Shown here: positions 33,034-40,185 of the stretch, piece after piece
Layout of the letters: each line of letters starts with the position of its first letter
How positions within the stretch are numbered: the first letter of the stretch is position 1
NCBI RefSeq assembly: GCF_000740675.1
Contig: NZ_JPXI01000033.1
Span: forward strand, 558,001 to 622,000
Direction: 5' to 3'
Source: Massilia sp. BSC265
GTDB taxonomy: Bacteria > Pseudomonadota > Gammaproteobacteria > Burkholderiales > Burkholderiaceae_D
Length of the DNA stretch: 64,000 nt
Translations under genes and position numbers: made by a program
The notes under the pieces: generated by a model
Seen by the model: only the letters and a program-made list of their open reading frames with translations
Told to the model about the DNA's origin: nothing
The model's database searches: none

Positions 33034-34886
33034 GCGATCCCCAGAACGCACGCTATGCCATCGGCATCGACCTGGGCACCACCCACAGCGCCCTGTCCTA
33101 TGTCGACCTGCAGGCCAGCGACGGCGAGAAGACCGTCGACGGCGTGCTGCCCATCCCGCAGCTGAGCGGCCCGGGCACCGTCGAGGCGCTGCCGCTGCTG
33201 CCCTCCTTCCTCTACCTGCCGCACCCGGATGAGCTGGCCGCCGGCGAAACGGCGCTGCCGTGGAGCGCGGGCGGCGAAGGCTTCATCGCCGGCGAAATGG
33301 CGCGCAGCCGGGGCGCCACCACTCCGATCCGCCTGGTGTCCTCGGCCAAGAGCTGGTTGAGCCACCCGAGCGTGGACCGCCGCGCGGCCATCCTGCCGCA
33401 CGATGCGCCGGAAGAAGTCACCCGCGTCTCGCCGCTGGAAGCGTCCACCCGTTACCTGGCGCACCTGCGCCAGGCCTGGAACGCCGCCCATCCGGAAGCG
33501 CCGTTCGACCAGCAGCAGGTCACGGTCACCATCCCGGCCTCGTTCGACCCGGGCGCGCGCGAACTCACCGCCGAGGCGGCGCGCAACGCCGGCTTCGCCC
33601 CGAATCTGCTGGAAGAGCCGCAGGCAGCCCTGTACAGCTGGATCCAGGGCAGCAAAGGCGCCTGGCGCAAGCAGGTCAAGGCCGGCGACATCGTGCTGGT
33701 CGTGGACGTGGGCGGCGGCACCAGCGACTTTTCCCTGATCGCGATCCTCGAGCGCGACGGCACCTTGGTGCCGCACCGTGTGGCCGTGGGCGACCACATC
33801 CTGCTGGGCGGCGACAACATGGATCTCGCACTGGCCCACTTCGTGGCGCGCAAGCTGGCCGCCAACGGCACCCAGTTGGATGCCTGGCAGATGCGCGCCC
33901 TCACCTACGGCTGCCGCAGCGCCAAGGAGCACCTGCTGGCCGACGCCAACGCCACCGTGTGGCCGATCGTCGTGCCGAGCCGCGGCTCGAAGCTCATCGG
34001 TGGCTCGATCCGTACCGAACTGACGCGCGACGAAGTGACCGCCTTTATCACCGACGGCTTCTTCCCCCGCGTCGAAGCCTCCGCCCGTCCGGCCACCCGC
34101 CAGCGCGCCGGCCTGACGCAGGTCGGCCTGCCCTATGCGCAGGACGCCGCGATCACGAAGCACCTGGCCGCCTTCCTGGCGCGCCAGGCCGGCGCCACTG
34201 CCGAACTGGAAGGCTTCGCAGGTAGCGTGAATGCCGAGCACACTTTCCTGCACCCGAGCGCGGTGCTGTTCAACGGCGGCGTGTTCAAGTCGAACATCCT
34301 GGCCCAGCGCGTGATGGACACCATCAACGACTGGCTCTACATGGAAGGCGCGCAACCGGCGCGCATGCTGGAAGGCGCCGATCTCGACCTGGCGGTCGCG
34401 CGTGGCGCGGCCTACTTCAGCTACGCGCGGCGCGGCGGCGGCGTGCGCATCCGCGGCGGCACGGCCCGTTCCTACTACGTCGGCGTGGAATCCTCGATGC
34501 CGGCCATCCCCGGCATGGAACCACCGATCGAAGCCCTGTGCGTGGCGCCCTTCGGCATGGAAGAAGGCAGCGAACTCGAACTGCCGGGCCAGGAATTCGG
34601 CCTGGTGGTGGGCGAGCCGGTCACCTTCCGCTTCTTCGGGTCCACCACGCGCCGCCAGGACCGCATCGGCGAGGTGCTCGAGTTCTGGGGCCCGGACGAG
34701 CTGCAGGAGATGAACGAGATCCAGGCCACGCTGCCTGCCGAAGGCCGTGTCGCGGGCGACGTGGTGCAGGTCAAGCTGCATGCGCTGGCCACCGATACCG
34801 GCACGCTGGAACTGGCCGCGGTGTCGCGCGAAGGACAGCGCTGGAAGATCGAGTTCGACGTCCGCAACACGCCGGACCCGCAGTGA
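33030..34886 (+). CDS. Hsp70-family protein (atypical DnaK-like)
   Basis: 618 residues from an overlapping GTG (GTGA). All actin-fold nucleotide motifs are seen: GIDLGTTHSALSY, VVDVGGGTSDFSL, GGDNMDLALAHF and FNGGVFKSN. Compared with DnaK (638) the ATPase domain carries long insertions and the substrate-binding domain after about 490 is short, without the EEVD-like or lid region. It belongs to the YegD/HscC-like divergent Hsp70 group. A role in folding or disassembly of a special client is likely but unknown. Confidence 0.9.
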   Translation: MSDPQNARYAIGIDLGTTHSALSYVDLQASDGEKTVDGVLPIPQLSGPGTVEALPLLPSFLYLPHPDELAAGETALPWSAGGEGFIAGEMARSRGATTPIRLVSSAKSWLSHPSVDRRAAILPHDAPEEVTRVSPLEASTRYLAHLRQAWNAAHPEAPFDQQQVTVTIPASFDPGARELTAEAARNAGFAPNLLEEPQAALYSWIQGSKGAWRKQVKAGDIVLVVDVGGGTSDFSLIAILERDGTLVPHRVAVGDHILLGGDNMDLALAHFVARKLAANGTQLDAWQMRALTYGCRSAKEHLLADANATVWPIVVPSRGSKLIGGSIRTELTRDEVTAFITDGFFPRVEASARPATRQRAGLTQVGLPYAQDAAITKHLAAFLARQAGATAELEGFAGSVNAEHTFLHPSAVLFNGGVFKSNILAQRVMDTINDWLYMEGAQPARMLEGADLDLAVARGAAYFSYARRGGGVRIRGGTARSYYVGVESSMPAIPGMEPPIEALCVAPFGMEEGSELELPGQEFGLVVGEPVTFRFFGSTTRRQDRIGEVLEFWGPDELQEMNEIQATLPAEGRVAGDVVQVKLHALATDTGTLELAAVSREGQRWKIEFDVRNTPDPQ

Positions 34887-34893
34887 CGCCTCG

Positions 34894-37719
34894 GTGAATC
34901 AGTACCTCGTCAGCATCGACCTGGGCACCACGAATACGGTGCTTGCGTATGCCCTGCCCGGCGCAGGGCAGGTCGAGCTGCTGGCCATCGAGCAGCTGGT
35001 GGCGCCCGGCGAAGTCGCCGGGGCGCCGCTGCTGCCCTCGATGCGCTACCACCCCGCCGAGGGCGAACTCGCCCCCGGCGAACTCCAGCTTCCCTGGGTC
35101 CAGCAGGACCCGGCCGGCGTCGAACGCGTCGCGGTCGGCCGCCTGGCGCGCATGCTAGGGGGGCAAACGCCGGGCCGCCTGGTAGCCAGCGCCAAGAGCT
35201 GGCTGTCGCATGCGGGCGTCGACCGGATGGCGCCGATCCTGCCCTGGGGCGCCGAGGATACCGGCGTGCCCAAGGTGTCGCCGGTCGCGGCCAGCGCCAG
35301 CTACCTGGCGCATCTGCGTGCGGCCTGGAACGCGCGCTTCCCCAAGGCGCCGCTCGAGCGCCAGCAGATCGTCCTCACCGTGCCCGCCTCCTTCGACGAA
35401 GGCGCGCGTGCGCTCACCCTGGAGGCCGCGCGCATGGCCGGCCTGCCGGAACTGCGCCTGCTGGAAGAGCCCCAGGCCGCCCTCTACGACTGGCTGTACC
35501 GCCACCGCGCCAGCCTTGCCGGGGACCTGGCGCAGACGCGCCTGGTGCTGGTGGCCGACGTCGGCGGCGGCACTACCGACTTCAGCCTGGTCAAGGTCGA
35601 ACTGGACGACGATGGCCAGCCCAAGCTCACCCGCATCGGGGTCGGCAACCATTTGATCCTCGGCGGCGACAACATGGACCTGGCGTTGGCGCACCTGGCG
35701 GAATCGCGACTGGCAGGCGGAAACGCGACCGAGCGCCTGTCGGCCGGCCGCCTGGCGCAGCTGACCGAGCGCTGCCGCGCCGCCAAGGAACAGCTGCTGG
35801 CGCCGGATGCGCCGGAACAGGTCAGCGTCACCCTGCTCGGTTCCGGTTCGCGCCTGATCGGCGCCAGCCGCTCGGCCACGATCACGCGCGAGGACGTGCA
35901 GCGCATCGTCCTCGACGGCTTCTTCCCGCCCAACGAGGCGCAGGAGACTGCCAAGCGGGCGCGCGCCGGCATCGTCGAATTCGGCCTGCCGTATGCGAGC
36001 GATCCGGCCGTCACGCGCCACCTCGCCGGCTTCCTGCGCCAGCATGCGCAGGCGGCGCGCGAGGCGCTCGGCGAGGTGGACAACACCGAGGATGACGGCA
36101 GGCTGCCGGTGCCTGATGCGCTGCTGCTCAACGGCGGCGTGTTCCGAGGCGCGGCGCTGGCGCAGCGCCTGGCCGACGTGCTCTCGCACTGGCGCGGCGC
36201 GCCCGTGCAGGTGCTGCACAACGAGGACCCGGACGTGGCCGTCGCGCGCGGCGGCGTCGCCTATTCGCTGGCGCGCGCAGGCCAGGCGCCGGCAATCGAA
36301 AGTGGCTCGGCGCGCAACTATTACCTGTTGCTGGACGCGGAACAGTCCGGCGACACGGTTCGTGCGGTCTGCCTGCTGCCGCGCGGCGCCCCGGCCGGCG
36401 AGGAAATCCGCCTCGCCGGGCGCAGCTTCGCCCTGCGGCTGGGGCGGCCGGTGCGCTTCCACCTGGTCTCAATGACCGCCGACCCGGGCGGCGTGCTGCC
36501 GCAGCCGGGCGACCTGCTCGACCTGCCGGCAAGCGACATCGTGCGCCTGCCCGCCATCTCGACGGTCCTGCGCAGCAAGCGCAGCACCGACATCCCGGTG
36601 CAACTGGCCACGGTGCTGCTTGAGGTCGGCACGCTGGAGGTGTCCTGCCTTGCCGAGGAAGATGCCAGCCAGCGCTGGCGCCTGGAATTCCAGCTCCGCG
36701 CGCAAGAGGACGAAGGGCCGCTCGAGGACGCATCGCTGCCGCCGGAGCTGGATGAAGCGATGACGCGCATCGACCGCATCTTCGGCAACCGCTCGCAACA
36801 GGTCGACCCGCGCGAAGTGCGCCAATTGCGCGCCACGCTCGAACACCTGCTCGGCTCGCGCGAACGCTGGACCACCCCGCTGCTGCGCCGCCTGTTCGAC
36901 GCCCTGCTGGCACGCGCCAAGGGCCGGCGCAGGTCAAGCGAGCACGAGCGCGTGTGGCTGAACCTGGCCGGTTACTGCCTGCGTCCCGGCTTCGGCCATC
37001 CGCTCGACGAATGGCGCATCGAGCAGTTGTGGGCGATGTTCGAGCCAGGTGCCCAGTACCACAAGGACAGCCAGGTGCGCGCCGAATGGTGGACGCTATG
37101 GCGGCGCGTGGCCGGCGGGCTGTCGACCGAGGCGCAACTGCGCCTGCTCGACGACTTCGCCTTCAACCTGCAGGCCGACGAATCGGAGCGCGGCCGCCGC
37201 CCCGTCACCCTGGTGGACGGTACCGAGGACGACATGCTGCGCGTCGGCGCCTCGCTGGAACGCATCCCGTCCGCCTACAAGGCCGAGATCGGCGACTGGC
37301 TCATCAAGCAGATCATGGAGATGCCAGCGGGCGCCAAGATCGATGCGCGCGCCGCGGCCAGGTACGGACGCTACCTGTGGGCCCTGGGCCGGGTGGGCGC
37401 GCGCCAGTCCTTCCATGGGGCCGCGCACGAAGTGGCGCCCAGCAGCTCGGCGGAAAGCTGGCTGCACCAGCTGTTCCGCCTCGACTGGAAGAAGATCGAA
37501 CCGGCGGGCTTTGCCGCCGCCCATATCGCCCGCATGACCGGCGACCGCTCGCGCGACATCGGCCAGGCGGTCCGCGACGAGGTGCTGCGGCGCCTGTCGT
37601 CCAGCGGCGCACCGCCGGCCTGGTCGGCCATGGTGCGCGACGTGGTCGAGCTCGACCAGGCCGTCGAGACCCGCATGCTCGGCGATGCCCTGCCGCCGGG
37701 GCTCAAACTTCTTCGCTGA
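34894..37719 (+). CDS. Large Hsp70-family protein with C-terminal DUF3731-like extension
   Basis: 941 residues from GTG 34894, 7 bp after the upstream Hsp70 gene; no strong ribosome site, so coupling is likely. The N-terminal half repeats the motifs of its neighbour (SIDLGTTNTVLAY, VADVGGGTTDFSLV, GGDNMDLALAHL, LNGGVFRGAAL), indicating an old duplication. Residues from about 620 on form a helical Trp/Arg-rich extension (RRSSEHERVWLNLAGYCLRPGFG, LWAMFEPG, YGRYLWALGRVGARQ), the DUF3731 type found only in this Hsp70 subgroup. Two unlike Hsp70s from one operon may act as a heteromeric pair. Confidence 0.9.
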   Translation: MNQYLVSIDLGTTNTVLAYALPGAGQVELLAIEQLVAPGEVAGAPLLPSMRYHPAEGELAPGELQLPWVQQDPAGVERVAVGRLARMLGGQTPGRLVASAKSWLSHAGVDRMAPILPWGAEDTGVPKVSPVAASASYLAHLRAAWNARFPKAPLERQQIVLTVPASFDEGARALTLEAARMAGLPELRLLEEPQAALYDWLYRHRASLAGDLAQTRLVLVADVGGGTTDFSLVKVELDDDGQPKLTRIGVGNHLILGGDNMDLALAHLAESRLAGGNATERLSAGRLAQLTERCRAAKEQLLAPDAPEQVSVTLLGSGSRLIGASRSATITREDVQRIVLDGFFPPNEAQETAKRARAGIVEFGLPYASDPAVTRHLAGFLRQHAQAAREALGEVDNTEDDGRLPVPDALLLNGGVFRGAALAQRLADVLSHWRGAPVQVLHNEDPDVAVARGGVAYSLARAGQAPAIESGSARNYYLLLDAEQSGDTVRAVCLLPRGAPAGEEIRLAGRSFALRLGRPVRFHLVSMTADPGGVLPQPGDLLDLPASDIVRLPAISTVLRSKRSTDIPVQLATVLLEVGTLEVSCLAEEDASQRWRLEFQLRAQEDEGPLEDASLPPELDEAMTRIDRIFGNRSQQVDPREVRQLRATLEHLLGSRERWTTPLLRRLFDALLARAKGRRRSSEHERVWLNLAGYCLRPGFGHPLDEWRIEQLWAMFEPGAQYHKDSQVRAEWWTLWRRVAGGLSTEAQLRLLDDFAFNLQADESERGRRPVTLVDGTEDDMLRVGASLERIPSAYKAEIGDWLIKQIMEMPAGAKIDARAAARYGRYLWALGRVGARQSFHGAAHEVAPSSSAESWLHQLFRLDWKKIEPAGFAAAHIARMTGDRSRDIGQAVRDEVLRRLSSSGAPPAWSAMVRDVVELDQAVETRMLGDALPPGLKLLR

Positions 37720-37730
37720 GCATTGCAGTT

Positions 37731-37852
37731 GCAGGGTGGGCAAGTCCCTTGCCCGCGCGTTCAACTAAAAGCCGCGGCGCTACAGTGCATCCGTGAGGTG
37801 AACGCGTGGCGTCAATCAGGCCACTGGCCTGACTGACCCTGCCCACCCTACG
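37731..37852. repeat. Dispersed inverted-repeat element, copy A
   Basis: About 122 bp. Outer ends AGGGTGGGCA / TGCCCACCCT and inner ends GCGTTCA / TGAACGC are reverse complements, so the whole can fold into a branched hairpin. It lies between the convergent Hsp70 operon and the 36-residue gene. Three similar elements occur in this window. Confidence 0.7.
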
Positions 37853-37873
37853 TTGTCGCGGGCAATCGGCACC

Positions 37874-37984
37874 TCAACAAAACACGAAATCCTCATTCGA
37901 TTTCGGCAGCGCGCACATCACCCCGCGTAAGCCGTACCACGCAAACCCCGCAACGGGAACCAGCAGCAACCAGAACGCAGACAT
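37874..37984 (-). CDS. Small membrane protein, 36 residues, under TetR-type operator
   Basis: MSAFWLLLVPVAGFAWYGL forms one hydrophobic helix, followed by RG and a polar tail PKSNEDFVFC. AAGGAG lies 7 nt before the ATG, a near-perfect ribosome site, which makes the short gene credible. A 20 bp palindrome (38010-38029) nearly identical to the operator in the tetR promoter lies 26 bp before the start, so the gene is probably the regulated target of that repressor. Function unknown. Confidence 0.65.
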   Translation of the reverse strand: MSAFWLLLVPVAGFAWYGLRGVMCALPKSNEDFVFC

Positions 37985-38009
37985 GATCGACTCCTTCAGT
38001 TCAGCCTGA

Positions 38010-38029
38010 TTTCGCACAGGTGTGCGAAA
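38010..38029. promoter_or_regulatory. TetR-type operator before the 36-residue gene
   Basis: TTTCGCACA-GG-TGTGCGAAA, a perfect 9+9 bp palindrome. A TTGAAG lies just upstream on the minus strand as a possible -35. It matches the operator in the promoter of the TetR gene in 18 of 20 positions. Confidence 0.7.
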
Positions 38030-38078
38030 TTACTTCAAAAAAAGGGGACAGGCGTGGCCCGTCCCGCTCCGCACATCC

Positions 38079-38693
38079 CTATTCCAGATCGTTGAAACTC
38101 TTGTACGTCGATATCAGCCGGTTGAAGGCCCGCTGCGCCCGCCGCGGCACCGCATTCGCACGCAGGAAGCGCGCGTCGTGCATCACCCCGATCGCCAGGC
38201 TGTAGATCTCGAACACCAGCTGCTCGGGTTCGGTGTCGGGCCGCAGGTGTCCCGCCTCCATCGCCTGCAGCACGGTCTTGCGCAGCGAGGCGCGCCAGCG
38301 CATCACCCCCGCCTCGATGCGGTCGCGCAGGGGCCCGGGCACGTCGTCGAACTCGAAGGCGCCGGCCGTGTACAGGCATCCCCCGCGCGCCGTCTCGTTG
38401 CCGATCTTCTTCAGCCACAGGTCGACCTGCATCGTCAGGCGCGGCAGGCCGCGCGGCACCTGCAGCGCCGGCAGGAAGACTTCCTCGCCGAAGCGGCGGT
38501 CATACTCGTCCAGCACCGCCGACTGCAGGGCCTCGAGCGAACCGACGCGCGAGAACACGCCGCTCTTGCTGATGCCGGTCCGCTTCGACAGTTCGCCCAG
38601 CGACAGCTTGCCGATCCCTTCGGCAGCGGCCATGTCGTAGCCGGCCGCAAGGATCGTCGCGTAAGTCGCTTCGCTTTTGGCAGTGGTATTCAT
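38079..38693 (-). CDS. TetR/AcrR-family transcriptional repressor
   Basis: 204 residues. The helix-turn-helix occupies about 12-55 (LSLGELSKRTGISKSGVFSRVGSLEALQ); the C-terminal ligand domain contains GGCLYTAGAFEFDDVPGPLRDRI. A palindromic operator fills the spacer of its own promoter (TTGTGG-16-TAAAGT), so autorepression is expected. The -10 box is 6 nt from the ATG, which points to a leaderless message. It shares its operator with the 36-residue membrane protein gene 94 bp downstream. The inducer is not evident. Confidence 0.88.
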   Translation of the reverse strand: MNTTAKSEATYATILAAGYDMAAAEGIGKLSLGELSKRTGISKSGVFSRVGSLEALQSAVLDEYDRRFGEEVFLPALQVPRGLPRLTMQVDLWLKKIGNETARGGCLYTAGAFEFDDVPGPLRDRIEAGVMRWRASLRKTVLQAMEAGHLRPDTEPEQLVFEIYSLAIGVMHDARFLRANAVPRRAQRAFNRLISTYKSFNDLE

Positions 38694-38699
38694 GCGCTC

Positions 38700-38727
38700 A
38701 CTTTAGCACACGTGTGCGAAACCACAA
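38700..38727 (-). promoter_or_regulatory. tetR promoter with embedded operator
   Basis: TTGTGG (38727-38722), 16 bp spacer, TAAAGT (38705-38700). The spacer and -10 overlap the palindrome TTTAGCACAC/GTGTGCGAAA (38702-38721), one mismatch from perfect. The predicted start of transcription coincides with the A of the tetR ATG. Confidence 0.7.
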
Positions 38728-39068
38728 GGGCTATTTGTTCCCCAGGCGCGCGCGAGGCCGCGATGCGCTACCCGGCGCCGCCCTTTCCCAGGCAGGATCA
38801 GCCCGGGCCGGACGCAAGGCGCCGATGACGGGCGCCGCCGCAGGTGTCGGGAGGCCAGACGCAGGAGAATTTTGAAGAGTTTCGGAGCGGACACCCCGAT
38901 GGAGCGCCCGGCCAGCCGGCCAGACTGGCCTGCGCCCATGTCACGCTCGCCTCGGAGCAGCGAGCTTCACCACCGGGCACATCTATGGTGCGTCGGGCGG
39001 CGCTGGCACCTGAGTGCCATCTGAGACTGGCGCGCGGGCCGGGGCCGGCCCGCGCGCTGCGCCCCGGT
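38728..39068. other. Gene-free stretch with one GC hairpin
   Basis: No reading frame here has gene-like codon use or a ribosome site. The only structure is a perfect 11 bp stem (GCGCGCGGGCC at 39030 / GGCCCGCGCGC at 39047, 6 nt loop), directly after the stop of the 39-residue frame on the minus strand; no T tract follows it. Confidence 0.5.
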
Positions 39069-39188
39069 TCAGCGGCGGCCGAACCTGCTCAGGCGGGCGA
39101 AAAAGGAACCGATCGCGTTGGCAGCCGAGCGGGTCGGAATACGTTTGCTGAAGAGGCCGGTGTAGTTGCAGCGCGAATGGACGGTCAT
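39069..39188 (-). CDS. Possible small basic protein, 39 residues
   Basis: Frame MTVHSRCNYTGLF...LSRFGRR, with GGAGAG at good distance before the ATG and a strong hairpin after the stop. It is rich in Arg/Ser and has no membrane helix. It could also be a chance frame; the ribosome site is the main support. It is divergent from the PRC-barrel gene. Confidence 0.4.
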   Translation of the reverse strand: MTVHSRCNYTGLFSKRIPTRSAANAIGSFFARLSRFGRR

Positions 39189-39387
39189 TTCTTTTCTCTC
39201 CGAAACATTACTTGGCACAATAATCACATTGCAAGTACCGTTCTGTGCGTTACCTCGCATAAATGCTTGGCTGCCGCGCGCGCCCTCGCACGAATGCGCC
39301 ATATCATTCGACCGGCAGGGCTGCGCTCTACCCTCGACGGGTAAGCGTCCCTGCTTCGTGGCCAACCAACGACCTAGGAGGTGTGCG

Positions 39388-40065
39388 ATGAGCTACGCAG
39401 ATCGTGACAGATATGGCATGTACAAGAACACCCGCAGCACGGGTCCGGGGCCTGCGCTGATGGGCGCCGAAACGCTGATCGGTGACAGCGTCGTCAATGC
39501 GCAGGAGGAAGACCTCGGCGACATCAAGGAAATCATGCTCGACATGCAGACCGGCCAGGTTGCCTATGCCGTGCTGGCGTTCGGCGGCTTCCTCGGCCTG
39601 GGCGAAAAGCTGTTCGCCGTGCCATGGCAGGCGCTGCACCTGGATACCGTGAACAAGCGCATGGTGCTCAACGTTGAGAAGGAAAGGCTGAAGAGCGCGC
39701 CCGGTTTCGACAAGCACTCCTGGCCGGACATGAGCGACATCACCTGGGTCAGCGGCATCCACAGCTTCTACGGTACCGATCCGCAGCGCTCCGGGGCGCC
39801 GTCCATGGGGCCGGGGGTGATGGCGGGCGGCATGATGGGTGGCGAAGGCACGGGTTCCGCGATGGGCAGCGGCATGGGGTCGAGCATGGGTGCGGGGTCG
39901 GCGGGCAGCGGCTCGGCTGGCGCCGGCAGCAGCGTGGGCGTCAGCGTCGGCTCGGGCAGCCTGCATGGCGACTCGTACGGCGTCGGCGGCAGCCCCGATC
40001 CGCGGCCCGGGCATGATGGAGACGACAGGGACCTGAGCCGGATTCGCGGCAGCAATATCGGCTAA
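39388..40065 (+). CDS. PRC-barrel domain protein with Gly/Ser-rich tail
   Basis: 225 residues from the ATG with TAGGAGG upstream. The PRC barrel spans about 20-105 (LIGDSVVNAQEEDLGDIKEIMLDMQTGQVAYAVLAFGG, VPWQAL). Residues from about 135 to 205 are a Met/Gly/Ser repeat region, then a short charged end. Stress-induced PRC-barrel proteins of this kind are common in soil bacteria; molecular function is not established. It is a single gene followed by inverted-repeat element B. Confidence 0.85.
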   Translation: MSYADRDRYGMYKNTRSTGPGPALMGAETLIGDSVVNAQEEDLGDIKEIMLDMQTGQVAYAVLAFGGFLGLGEKLFAVPWQALHLDTVNKRMVLNVEKERLKSAPGFDKHSWPDMSDITWVSGIHSFYGTDPQRSGAPSMGPGVMAGGMMGGEGTGSAMGSGMGSSMGAGSAGSGSAGAGSSVGVSVGSGSLHGDSYGVGGSPDPRPGHDGDDRDLSRIRGSNIG

Positions 40066-40072
40066 CATGGGC

Positions 40073-40181
40073 GTAGGGTGGGCGGCTTCGCCGTCCGCGC
40101 GTTCACTCTACGGATGAGTTCACGAAACGTGATTATTCATCGACAGTTGAACGCGCGGTCGGCATGGCCGACCACCCTAGG
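40073..40181. repeat. Dispersed inverted-repeat element, copy B
   Basis: About 109 bp. Ends GTAGGGTGG / CCACCCTAG and inner arms GCGCGTTCA / TGAACGCGC. Lies between the convergent PRC-barrel and hrpA genes, 5 bp from the hrpA stop, so it may act as their common terminator. Confidence 0.7.
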
Positions 40182-40185
40182 AACT

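Noticed and set aside
39213-39232. Sigma-54-like TGGCAC...TTGC before the PRC-barrel gene
   Set aside because: The two elements are 10 bp apart; sigma-54 needs 5.
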